This document shows positions 18,555 to 26,383 of a stretch of 64,000 bases of DNA, one piece after another (position 1 is the stretch's first letter; the number at the start of each line of letters is the position of its first letter). This stretch comes from Natronincola peptidivorans (GTDB lineage Bacteria > Bacillota > Clostridia > Peptostreptococcales > Natronincolaceae), in the NCBI RefSeq assembly GCF_900111615.1, contig NZ_FOHU01000002.1, positions 124,001 to 188,000 of the forward strand, written 5' to 3'. The notes below the pieces were generated by a model. That model ran no database searches. It was not told where the DNA came from and saw only the letters and a list, made by a program, of their open reading frames with translations. A program made the translations under genes and the position numbers.

Positions 18555-18845
18555 ATGAAAATATTTAACAACCCAAATATTACACAGGTGATGAAATTAT
18601 ACAATAAAACAGTGAAGCCTACAGAGAAAACAGGAGAGGTTGCTACCTCTCAAGATAAACTGGAGATTTCTCAAAAAGCTCAGGAGTTCCAAGTGGCATT
18701 AAAGGCTTATAAAAATCTTCCAGAGATAAGACAGGAAAAGGTGGAGATATTAAAAGAGCAAGTTCAAACCAACAGCTATAATGTATCTGGAAAAGAAGTT
18801 GCTGATCAGCTAATAGAGAGTATATTAATAGATAAAAAGGTGTAA
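18555..18845 (+). CDS. flgM: Anti-sigma-28 factor FlgM
   Basis: This 96-residue protein has a disordered N-terminus and a C-terminal sigma-binding region: TSQDKLEISQKAQEF, then an amphipathic stretch with RQEKVEILKEQV and the final VADQLIESIL. FlgM holds sigma-D inactive until the hook is complete. ATG 18555 is preferred over the in-frame ATG at 18540, because AGGTG at 18543-18547 provides the ribosome site and 18540 itself lies inside a hairpin arm. Placement yvyF-flgM-flgN-flgK-flgL is the usual Firmicutes order. Confidence 0.9.
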   Translation: MKIFNNPNITQVMKLYNKTVKPTEKTGEVATSQDKLEISQKAQEFQVALKAYKNLPEIRQEKVEILKEQVQTNSYNVSGKEVADQLIESILIDKKV

Positions 18846-18878
18846 GTCTATCTAGGATTATTAATGGGTGGTGAAAAC

Positions 18879-19373
18879 ATGGTGAAATCCATAGAGCAAT
18901 TGAGAGATGCCCTTCAAAAGGAATTAAAAATGTATAAGGATATATTAGAGATGTCAAAAGAGAAAACAGTCATCATAAAGCTGGGGAAACTGAAGGAGCT
19001 AGAAGAAACAACCCAAAAAGAACAGCAATATATTCGAACGATGGGGACCTTTGAAAAAATCCGTCGTTCCATTTTTGTTAATATAGCAGAGGAGATGGAG
19101 ATTCCTGAGCCCGCCAGCCTATCAGAGCTGCTGCTGCACTTAGAGGATGAAGAAGCAGAGGAGCTAGATGCTATCAGAGATGAACTTTTGGCGTCTATTA
19201 AGAGATTGACGGAGGTAAATCAGTTAAATGAAAAGCTTATAGAACAAAACCTTGAGTATGTCAATTTTAATTTAGAGCTAATGACCTCCTCAACAGATAC
19301 TGGTAACAACTATGGAGAGCAAGATACAGGTAAAAAGAAATCTATATCAAGCATTTTAGATATAAAGGTTTAA
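18879..19373 (+). CDS. flgN: FlgN-family flagellar export chaperone
   Basis: This 164-residue, largely helical protein is charged throughout and lies between flgM and flgK. FlgN chaperones the hook-associated proteins FlgK and FlgL to the export gate. The long N-terminal helix (IEQLRDALQKELKMYKDILE) and a second helical pair (about 95-140) match the family fold. ATG 18879 is chosen because GGTGGTGA lies 5-8 bases upstream; ATG 18864 lies before that site. Sequence conservation in this family is low, so synteny carries much of the call. Confidence 0.85.
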   Translation: MVKSIEQLRDALQKELKMYKDILEMSKEKTVIIKLGKLKELEETTQKEQQYIRTMGTFEKIRRSIFVNIAEEMEIPEPASLSELLLHLEDEEAEELDAIRDELLASIKRLTEVNQLNEKLIEQNLEYVNFNLELMTSSTDTGNNYGEQDTGKKKSISSILDIKV

Positions 19374-19412
19374 CCCATAAACCCCAATATAGAAAAAAGG
19401 TGGTGTTCCACA

Positions 19413-20942
19413 ATGCGTTCAACATTCTTAGGATTTAACACAGTCCGGTCTGGACTTTTTGCAGCTCAAAGAGCTTTAGACATAACAGGACATAATATTG
19501 CCAATGTCAATACCAAAGGATATACTAGACAACGACTAGAGCAGGTTCAAAGCACACCCATGTCACTGCCAGGAGGGCAAGGAATGCTGGGGACGGGGGT
19601 AGACACCTTAGCCATAAAACAGCTTAGAAATGAGTTTTTAGATTTTAGATATAGAGGAGAGGTTAACTCTCTAGGCTATTGGGAGGCTAAAAGAGATGGT
19701 CTGTATTACTTAGAAGCTATCTTAAATGAACCCTCTGATACAGGGATTACCACTGTTATCGATGAATTATTTGCTTCCTTTCAACAGCTGAGTAAGCCGG
19801 AGAATGCCAACAATCTTTCTACTAGAAACTTAGTGAGAGAAAACGCCATTGCCTTTACCAACTCTATCAATCATATGTATGATCAGATGGAGAAAATGGT
19901 TAGGGACCTAAACTTTGATATTGTTACCACAGTTAACTCTATCAACAGCTATGCAGACCAAATCGCACAGCTAAATGAGCAGATTTTTCGCTTTGAAGTA
20001 GATGGCGGTAATGCCAACGACCTAAGAGATCAAAGAAACCATCTTATCGATGAATTATCGAAGCTGGTGAATCTAGAGGTAGTAGAAGTGGTAGATATCA
20101 ATGATACTGTTGTCAGCAGTAAGGAGCATGTAGGGAAAAAAATGGTGCTGCAGATCAATGGACAACCATTGGTATATCATGGTACAGCTTATAAACTGGA
20201 TGCCGACACCAAGGGGAAAAGTGACTTTTTTGAAGATATAGGCGTGGATCTTGAGATCAATACAGTAAAATGGGCAAACGGAAGCACTTTAAATGTTTCA
20301 GGACTTAAGGGAGAGCTAAAAGCCCTATTGGACTTGAGGGATGGTACAGGAGGAAATACCAAAGGAGTTCCTTATTACATAGAACAATTGAACCGTTTTA
20401 CACAGGTATTTGCTGAGGAAGTAAACAAAATTCATAGCAGCGGCTATGGCTTAGATGGAAAAACAGGCTACCATTTTTTTACTGCCAATGGACTAACAAC
20501 AACAGATGCTAAAATGGATGGAGCTCCACAAATCAATGCAAAAAACATCAGAGTTTCTTTAGACATGGATGATTTAAACAAAATCGCTGCTGCCAGCGAG
20601 GAAGATTTGCTTCCAGGTGATGGTTCTAATGCCTTGAGGATATCTAAGCTGAGGGACGATACCGGTATGTTTAGAGAAGGAAAACCTGAAGATTTTCTAA
20701 AAACCTTGATTTCCAACCTAGGGGTAGATACATTGGAGGCCATTAGAAATGCCACAAATCAACTGGCTTTAACAGAGCAGGTGGATATAGAACGACAGAG
20801 AATCTCAGGGGTATCCATGGATGAAGAACTATCAAACATGGTAAAATTCCAACACGCCTACAATGCCTCAGCCAGGATGATCACCACCATGGATGAAATG
20901 CTGGATGTTGTTATCAATAGAATTGGCTTAGTAGGAAGGTAG
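19413..20942 (+). CDS. flgK: Flagellar hook-associated protein 1
   Basis: This 509-residue hook-filament junction protein has the conserved N-terminal rod/hook motif (LDITGHNIANVNTKGYTRQR) and the C-terminal coiled region ending SNMVKFQHAYNASARMI with the DEMLDVVINRIG tail. The middle (about 190-400) is variable. Export is by the flagellar type III apparatus, so there is no signal peptide. An AAGGTGGTG ribosome site precedes ATG 19413. It is spaced 12 bases from flgL. Confidence 0.96.
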   Translation: MRSTFLGFNTVRSGLFAAQRALDITGHNIANVNTKGYTRQRLEQVQSTPMSLPGGQGMLGTGVDTLAIKQLRNEFLDFRYRGEVNSLGYWEAKRDGLYYLEAILNEPSDTGITTVIDELFASFQQLSKPENANNLSTRNLVRENAIAFTNSINHMYDQMEKMVRDLNFDIVTTVNSINSYADQIAQLNEQIFRFEVDGGNANDLRDQRNHLIDELSKLVNLEVVEVVDINDTVVSSKEHVGKKMVLQINGQPLVYHGTAYKLDADTKGKSDFFEDIGVDLEINTVKWANGSTLNVSGLKGELKALLDLRDGTGGNTKGVPYYIEQLNRFTQVFAEEVNKIHSSGYGLDGKTGYHFFTANGLTTTDAKMDGAPQINAKNIRVSLDMDDLNKIAAASEEDLLPGDGSNALRISKLRDDTGMFREGKPEDFLKTLISNLGVDTLEAIRNATNQLALTEQVDIERQRISGVSMDEELSNMVKFQHAYNASARMITTMDEMLDVVINRIGLVGR

Positions 20943-20954
20943 GGAGGGTAGGAT

Positions 20955-22748
20955 ATGAGGATTACCAATAATATGATGATTAGTAACATGATGCGAAACC
21001 TAAATCGCAATCTGTATCAGATGGACAAAAGACAAATGCAGGTGGCAACTGGAAAAAGGATTCATAAACCCTCCGATGATCCTGTGGGTATATCCAGAAG
21101 CTTAAAGGTAAGGGCAGATATTAGTCAGCTGGCGCAATACAATAAAAATGTGGATGATGCTATATCTTGGCTGGAAACCACTGAGCTGGCAATAAAAAAT
21201 ACCAATGAAGCTGTTCATCGTCTGAGGGAATTATCTGTACAAGCAGCAAATGGCGTACTGACAGCAGAGGAAACCACCAAGATACAGGAGGAAGTAAAGG
21301 AACTAAAGGCACAAATCATCAGCCTAGGAAATACCTCCTATGGGAGTAGCTATATTTTTTCTGGGAAAAAAGTAAACCAGCCTTTATTTGATATAGAAGG
21401 AAACTATTTAGTAGATTTACAGGCATATAAAAATCCAACCTTTATTGATGATAAAAAGGATATTCAGGTGGGAAATCATGAATCTATCGGAGTGAATACC
21501 CTGGGTTTCGAGTTGTTTGAGGGGTTTGAGAGGCCAGTGGTTTATTCGCGGGAATTTCCTCTAGCTAACGGAGATGTTATATCTCTTCAGATGAAAGAGG
21601 GAGAGCCTCCAGTTACAGTTACTTTAATCATAGGAACTCCAGAAGAGACAGTAACAAACCAAGAAGGTACAGCAGCAACCATCACAGTGAATTCTGCTGA
21701 TGCAGAAGTTCAAAGAGATGTTATTATTAATGGATTAAAAGAAATGGGAAAAATATATGGATCTCCACTAAAGGGTTATGATTTTGAAAAACATGAAGCT
21801 AATGAGTGGAATGGTACTAATGTGGAGGATGGTGTACTAAGAATAAAAGCCGTTCCTAAAGACGCCACAGCATTTGACACCAGACAAATGCCAGCTGTTT
21901 GGGAGACTGGAGCAATTGATGTAACAGAGCTAAATCTAATAGGAGGAGATACTGAAACATTTACTTTTATGGGAGTAAAACTTAATATTTCTTTAGGATT
22001 TGTTTCAGGTACAGAGGATTTTGATATCAAGGATATAGACAGAACTGGTGGAACTATAGTAATAAATGAGCTTATAGCAGATCCTGCAGATCCTGCAGTT
22101 TATGCTGAAGCAGTTAATGAAGCCATCAGCAAAGCCATTAGCAAAGCGCTTGAAGATATCTCTAAACAAACAGGCTCGAAAATTGCAGGTTTTAGCTTTC
22201 AACCATATCCACTTTCAGATCCTCCAGATCCAGCTGATTCACCAAATAGCTTAAGAATAATTGCCCCTGTTAACACTGGTCCTGCCTATAACAAAGAAAT
22301 CTTTGGAGGAACATTAGGAACATTAGGGATAGAGAATAAAAATAGTTCTCCAGATACAATGCAATTAGTAGTAATAGGTGAAGGTGAAAAAAGAACCACT
22401 GCTGCAGGACAAAAAGCAGGGATTATCCAACTGATAGATAAGCTTGAAAGAGAGCTTCTGAAGGGTAACACCGAAGAAATAGGAGAGCTTTTAGGACAAA
22501 TCGATGCTTTCCATCAACAATTATTGAAGGCAAGCTCAGAAATTGGAGCAAAATCAAATCGAATGGACTTAGTAAAAAATCGTATAGCCGATGATACCAT
22601 TAACTTCAAAAATCTATTATCCCAGCTAGAGGATGCAGACATGGCAGAGGTTATTATGGAGCTGATTAATGAAGAAAATGTTTATCGTTCTTCATTATCA
22701 GTAGGAGCTAGGATTATACAACCGACTTTATTGGACTTTTTAAGGTAA
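20955..22748 (+). CDS. flgL: Flagellar hook-associated protein 3, with a large central insertion
   Basis: The N-terminal 145 residues (RITNNMMISNMMRNLNRNL, then KRIHKPSDDPVGISRSLK and SYGSSYIFSGKK) and the C-terminal 85 (EIGAKSNRMDLVKNRI, MAEVIMELINEENVYRSSL) are canonical FlgL. At 597 residues the protein is about twice the usual 300, because a variable insertion occupies roughly residues 150-510. The insertion is rich in Pro, Asp and Thr and includes two repeated-looking stretches of acidic and beta-prone sequence, but no domain I can name. It would be exposed at the hook-filament junction. The start is supported by GGAGGGTAGG before ATG 20955. Confidence 0.94.
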   Translation: MRITNNMMISNMMRNLNRNLYQMDKRQMQVATGKRIHKPSDDPVGISRSLKVRADISQLAQYNKNVDDAISWLETTELAIKNTNEAVHRLRELSVQAANGVLTAEETTKIQEEVKELKAQIISLGNTSYGSSYIFSGKKVNQPLFDIEGNYLVDLQAYKNPTFIDDKKDIQVGNHESIGVNTLGFELFEGFERPVVYSREFPLANGDVISLQMKEGEPPVTVTLIIGTPEETVTNQEGTAATITVNSADAEVQRDVIINGLKEMGKIYGSPLKGYDFEKHEANEWNGTNVEDGVLRIKAVPKDATAFDTRQMPAVWETGAIDVTELNLIGGDTETFTFMGVKLNISLGFVSGTEDFDIKDIDRTGGTIVINELIADPADPAVYAEAVNEAISKAISKALEDISKQTGSKIAGFSFQPYPLSDPPDPADSPNSLRIIAPVNTGPAYNKEIFGGTLGTLGIENKNSSPDTMQLVVIGEGEKRTTAAGQKAGIIQLIDKLERELLKGNTEEIGELLGQIDAFHQQLLKASSEIGAKSNRMDLVKNRIADDTINFKNLLSQLEDADMAEVIMELINEENVYRSSLSVGARIIQPTLLDFLR

Positions 22749-22800
22749 CCCCTTAAAGAGTCCAAACCTTTATTTATTTCTTTTGATGGGGTGATGTAGA

Positions 22801-23364
22801 ATGGATTTGCGTATTACCGCACAAAATGCAGAAATCGGCATACAGCAAAGCATGGGACAAATGATGATATCAAATAATTCCCAGACCCTTCAAACCAACA
22901 TCAGAGATCCTAAAATATCTATGCAACAAGACAATCCAGTACTACTGATAGATCAAAGTCAATGCTTTTCAGAGGCAGGACTAAAGAGCAGTAGAGAGAT
23001 TTCTAGAATATATGCCCATAAGGGAAAACAAGCAGCCCTGCAATCAGCTTATAGTACTGCCAATGAAGGTCGACAAATGGCCAATATTCAAAATGGCTTT
23101 ATTTTAAACAGGTTAGCAAAAAGTAAGTCGGAGCCAAAGGAAAGACAATTCAATTTCGACATGATACCTAAATCTAGGCCAGAGATTCAGGTAAGACGAG
23201 GGGAAACTCGATTTAGCTTTCAAAAGGGAGAGGTTCAGGTAAATGCTCCATATACACCACCAAGTATCGATTATAACAGAGGAAATACCAACATCTACTT
23301 AAAACAAAAAAATTATATCAACATAGATTATATCGGAAAACGTGTAGACCTTTATGGCGGATAA
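22801..23364 (+). CDS. DUF6470-family flagellar-locus protein
   Basis: This 187-residue cytoplasmic protein lies between flgL and fliW, the position of the Bacillus yviE gene. The N-terminus LRITAQNAEIGIQQSMGQM and the repeated PEIQVRRGETRFSF and GEVQVNAPYTPPSIDYNRGN beta-prone strings are typical of DUF6470. Its function is unknown. GATGGGGTGATG upstream supports ATG 22801. It is probably cotranscribed with flgKL and fliW. Confidence 0.8.
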   Translation: MDLRITAQNAEIGIQQSMGQMMISNNSQTLQTNIRDPKISMQQDNPVLLIDQSQCFSEAGLKSSREISRIYAHKGKQAALQSAYSTANEGRQMANIQNGFILNRLAKSKSEPKERQFNFDMIPKSRPEIQVRRGETRFSFQKGEVQVNAPYTPPSIDYNRGNTNIYLKQKNYINIDYIGKRVDLYGG

Positions 23365-23409
23365 TGAGATAATAAAGACAAAACAAACAGGAAAAGGAGC
23401 GGAAAAAGC

Positions 23410-23880
23410 ATGCTATTGAATACGAAGCATTTTGGAGAAATCAACATAGAGGAAGAAAAAACCCTGCATTTCCCTGATGGGCTACCAGGCTTTGAAAAAC
23501 TGACAAAATTCATCATTCTTCAGAATCCTGATGAAGGAGTGCCCTTCCACTGGTTACAATCAACAGAGGAAGGAGAACTAGCCTTTGTCATAGTAAACCC
23601 ATTTATTTTTATAGCAGACTATGACTTTGAAATCTCTCAAAGGACGATAGAAAAGCTGGATATCCAAACCCCAGAGGATGTCAGCATCTTTACTATCGTC
23701 ATCGTACCAGAGGATATCAATAAGATGACGGCGAACCTGCGGGCTCCCATTATCATCAATACAAAAAACAACAAAGCCAAACAAATTGTACTGGATGATG
23801 ACAAATACCATGCCAAGCATTATATCATAGAAGAACTAAAAAAAGCCTCCCAAGAAAAAATAGTAGAGGAGGCAAAATAA
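23410..23880 (+). CDS. fliW: Flagellar assembly factor FliW
   Basis: This 156-residue beta-barrel protein has the signature LHFPDGLPGFEKLTKF near the N-terminus and a central FHWLQSTEEGELAFVIVNPF. FliW binds flagellin and, when flagellin is exported, is freed to bind and inhibit CsrA, so flagellin translation is coupled to secretion. An AAAAGGAGCGG ribosome site precedes ATG 23410. Its TAA is immediately followed by the csrA ATG, giving tight coupling of the antagonist pair. Confidence 0.96.
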   Translation: MLLNTKHFGEINIEEEKTLHFPDGLPGFEKLTKFIILQNPDEGVPFHWLQSTEEGELAFVIVNPFIFIADYDFEISQRTIEKLDIQTPEDVSIFTIVIVPEDINKMTANLRAPIIINTKNNKAKQIVLDDDKYHAKHYIIEELKKASQEKIVEEAK

Positions 23881-24105
23881 ATGCTGGTACTATCAAGAAA
23901 ACAAGAGGAAAGTATCATGCTGGGAAAGGACATCGAAATAAAAATCCTCAGCATTGATGAAGATCGAGTAAAGATAGGCATTTCTGCTCCAAAGGATATA
24001 GAGATTTTTAGAAAAGAAGTCTATATAGAAATCCAAGAGGAAAACAAAGCCGCCAGCCTACAGAAAACCAATCTTGGGGAACTGAAGGATTTTTTCAAAA
24101 AATAG
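23881..24105 (+). CDS. csrA: Carbon storage regulator CsrA (translational repressor of flagellin)
   Basis: This 74-residue RNA-binding dimer begins with the canonical [20 protein letters not shown] and contains [20 protein letters not shown]. It has the FliW-binding C-terminal extension of Gram-positive CsrA. It represses translation by binding GGA motifs; two candidate sites lie in the flagellin leader downstream. It starts on the base after the fliW stop. Its 3' end contains a segment that can pair with sequence just after the stop (24082-24154). Confidence 0.97.
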   Translation: MLVLSRKQEESIMLGKDIEIKILSIDEDRVKIGISAPKDIEIFRKEVYIEIQEENKAASLQKTNLGELKDFFKK

Positions 24106-24107
24106 TA

Positions 24108-24154
24108 GAAAAGATTTTTCAGCCTGTCATCTGAAGGCACTGAAGGATCTTTTC
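24108..24154 (+). terminator. Hairpin directly after csrA (probable terminator)
   Basis: GAAAAGATTTTTCAG (24108-24122) pairs along its full 15 bases with CTGAAGGATCTTTTC (24140-24154), with two G-U pairs. It begins three bases after the csrA stop. The T run is imperfect, so termination may be partial. Confidence 0.55.
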
Positions 24155-24214
24155 AAAAGGATCTTAACAGAACACAAAAATATATTTTTTTCATCAAAAT
24201 TTCACATTTTCTTC

Positions 24215-24241
24215 TAAAGTCCTTAAATTTCTAGCCGATAT
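24215..24241 (+). promoter_or_regulatory. Sigma-D (sigma-28) promoter of the flagellin gene
   Basis: TAAA (24215-24218), exactly 15 bases, GCCGATAT (24234-24241), a consensus sigma-D promoter. Transcription would begin near 24248, giving a leader of about 125 bases before hag. Confidence 0.92.
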
Positions 24242-24330
24242 ATATAATAAGCTATAAATAAATCTTACCTAAAAACCTTGGCCAAGGAAAAGGAAGATTT
24301 ACTATTTTACATTCCACCACAGGTGGAGAA

Positions 24331-24366
24331 GGCAAGGATGCCAAAAAACAAAAAAATTCAAGGAGG
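24331..24366 (+). promoter_or_regulatory. Two CsrA-binding sites in the flagellin leader
   Basis: GGCAAGGATGCC (24331-24342) forms a small stem with AAGGAT in the loop, very close to the known CsrA consensus core CARGGAUG. The second site, CAAGGAGG (24359-24366), is the hag Shine-Dalgarno itself. The GGA cores are 26-29 bases apart, which allows one CsrA dimer to bridge both and block translation. Confidence 0.75.
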
Positions 24367-24374
24367 AATTAACT

Positions 24375-25598
24375 ATGAGAATTAACAACAATCTTATGTC
24401 AATGAACACCCATAGACAGCTGGGACTTACAAATGCGGCTACTTCTAAATCTATGGAAAAATTATCTTCAGGCTTTAGAATCAACAGAGCTGGAGATGAT
24501 GCAGCAGGCCTGGCAATCTCCGAAAAAATGAGAGGCCAAATCAGAGGCTTAAATCAAGCTTCTAGAAATGCTCAGGATACTATTTCTCTAATCCAAACAG
24601 CAGAGGGTGCTTTAACAGAGTCCCATGCAATCCTACAGAGAATGAGAGAGCTAGCAGTACAAGCATCCAATGATACCAACACAGATGCTGATAGAAATGA
24701 GCTTCAAAATGAGGTAAAGCAACTAATCTCTGAGTTAGACAGAATCGGTAATACCACTGAGTTCAATACAAAGAATCTATTGAATGGTGACCTTGAGAAG
24801 GGTGCATCTAAAATAGAGGGTAGTGTACGACTAAGCAATAACTCTACATTAAATATTTCCAACGGCATGAAAGCTTTTGCATCAGGTATAAAAACAACTG
24901 GTAAAGAAGTAGGTGCTTATACAATCACAAGAATCAAGGCTTCAAGTGGTACTGTTACTGCTGCTGATTTTAAAATAACTGGCCCTGATGGCAAGGATGC
25001 TGCTGATGGTGTAATTACTTTAGCATCTGGTAGTATAACATTTGCTAGTGCTACATTTGGGACAGCAGCAACTTTATCCTTCGAAACTGGTCAAAGTTTG
25101 TTTGCGGTAGACTCTGGCACTGGAGATGGCAAGAACTTCAAAATTGGACAAAGTATGACTTTTGTATTTAATGAGTACAAAAAAGCAGAGGACATAGACT
25201 TAGATGAGTCTTTCTCTTCACAGATCGGTGCCAATACTGGTCAGGTGAGCTTTATGGCCATCAGGGATATGCGGTCAGAGGCACTCAATGTAGATAAGAT
25301 CGACATTTCCGAAAGAAGAACAGCAGAAGCAGCTATAGAGAAAATCAATGCAGCTATTGAAAGAGTATCTGCACAAAGAAGTTCTCTAGGTGCTATGCAA
25401 AATCGTCTAGATCATTCTATTAAAAACTTAGATGCAGCTAGTGAAAACCTACAAGCATCTGAATCAAGAATTAGAGACGTAGACATGGCGAGAGAAATGA
25501 TGGAGTTCACAAAGCAAAACATCCTTTCTCAAGCAGCTACAGCAATGCTGGCTCAAGCCAATATGGCTCCTCAGTCAGTACTTCAATTGTTAGGATAG
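24375..25598 (+). CDS. hag: Flagellin
   Basis: This 407-residue filament protein has canonical D0/D1 ends: [16 protein letters not shown], the [20 protein letters not shown] motif and the C-terminal [20 protein letters not shown] with [15 protein letters not shown]. The centre (about 145-300) is short and Ser/Thr/Gly/Ala-rich ([24 protein letters not shown]), exposed on the filament and a likely acceptor for O-linked glycans made by the downstream locus. It is controlled by a sigma-D promoter and CsrA sites, with AAGGAGG ahead of ATG 24375. It is monocistronic, ending in a strong terminator. Confidence 0.97.
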   Translation: MRINNNLMSMNTHRQLGLTNAATSKSMEKLSSGFRINRAGDDAAGLAISEKMRGQIRGLNQASRNAQDTISLIQTAEGALTESHAILQRMRELAVQASNDTNTDADRNELQNEVKQLISELDRIGNTTEFNTKNLLNGDLEKGASKIEGSVRLSNNSTLNISNGMKAFASGIKTTGKEVGAYTITRIKASSGTVTAADFKITGPDGKDAADGVITLASGSITFASATFGTAATLSFETGQSLFAVDSGTGDGKNFKIGQSMTFVFNEYKKAEDIDLDESFSSQIGANTGQVSFMAIRDMRSEALNVDKIDISERRTAEAAIEKINAAIERVSAQRSSLGAMQNRLDHSIKNLDAASENLQASESRIRDVDMAREMMEFTKQNILSQAATAMLAQANMAPQSVLQLLG

Positions 25599-25635
25599 TC
25601 AATAAAGTAAATGCTTTTAATATGAAATCAAACAG

Positions 25636-25676
25636 AAAGAGTCAGGGGATTCCTCTGACTCTTTTAAGTATTTTTT
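25636..25676 (+). terminator. Intrinsic terminator after flagellin
   Basis: AAAGAGTCAG pairs with CTGACTCTTT, loop GGGATTC, followed by T-rich sequence. Confidence 0.88.
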
Positions 25677-25696
25677 GGAAAATCTCACAAACCTCT

Positions 25697-25723
25697 TCAA
25701 AAATTGTCGCAAAAAGCCGATAA
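25697..25723 (+). promoter_or_regulatory. Sigma-D-like promoter driving the glycosylation locus
   Basis: TCAA (25697-25700), exactly 15 bases, GCCGATAA (25716-25723). The -10 box is a perfect sigma-D match and the -35 differs at one base. It lies between the hag terminator and the first gene of the glycan operon. Confidence 0.78.
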
Positions 25724-25756
25724 TGGTTATATGATGTATTAATTTGGAGGTGCCTT

Positions 25757-26383
25757 ATGAAATTATTGATATTGGATAACGTTTTAGAATTTCCTAATAA
25801 AGAAGAAGTAGTTGAGGATCTATTTAATGAAATTGATAAAGTGTTGCAGGATAGGCATTATTTTCTTAGTCATTTTGTTGTGGATGGAGTAGAAATATAC
25901 CAGGATTATGAGGAGTATCTTTTAGAGAATATAGCGTCGATTGAAGAGATAAGAGTGGAGGTAAAGATTTTAAAGGAGCTGGTAGAGGAAGTGCTGCTAT
26001 CCACTAAAGATTACCTCCAAAGAGCTGTTCCCTTAGTTAAAGATTTAGGAGAAGCCTTTTATCAAACTCCTAAGGAAGAATCATGGCAGAGCTTAGCGGA
26101 TCTTTTAGGGGGGATACAGTGGATATTGCAATCCTTTGTTAATATAGATCAAAATAAGCACCTAGAAGAAATAGTACCCAGCTATGAGCTGTGGAATGAG
26201 TATGTACAGCATCTTTTGAAGCTGAACGACAACATACTAGATTTGCATAGTGCAGTAGAAAATCAAGATATGGTTTTAATCGCTGATATGCTAACCTATG
26301 AAATCAATCCAATATTTGAAGAAATGTTTCAAAAATTACAAGAAATGCTACCAGAGGAGGTGTATAATAGCCATGCTAACTGA
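25757..26383 (+). CDS. Conserved helical protein of the flagellar glycosylation operon (function unknown)
   Basis: I do not recognise a named family with certainty. The 208-residue protein is acidic, lacks membrane segments and is predicted almost all helical after an N-terminal beta-prone stretch (MKLLILDNVLEF). It contains HYFLSHFVVDGVEIYQDYEEYL and ends in PIFEEMFQKLQEML. It is the first gene behind the sigma-D-like promoter and overlaps the Maf gene by 11 bases, which implies coupled expression and perhaps a physical partnership with Maf or flagellin. GGAGGTG precedes ATG 25757. Confidence 0.75.
   Translation: MKLLILDNVLEFPNKEEVVEDLFNEIDKVLQDRHYFLSHFVVDGVEIYQDYEEYLLENIASIEEIRVEVKILKELVEEVLLSTKDYLQRAVPLVKDLGEAFYQTPKEESWQSLADLLGGIQWILQSFVNIDQNKHLEEIVPSYELWNEYVQHLLKLNDNILDLHSAVENQDMVLIADMLTYEINPIFEEMFQKLQEMLPEEVYNSHAN

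Noticed and set aside
24276-24287. CCTTGGCCAAGG palindrome in the flagellin leader as an operator
   Set aside because: It lies downstream of the transcription start with no room for a hairpin loop; probably part of the leader RNA. No regulator is known for it.
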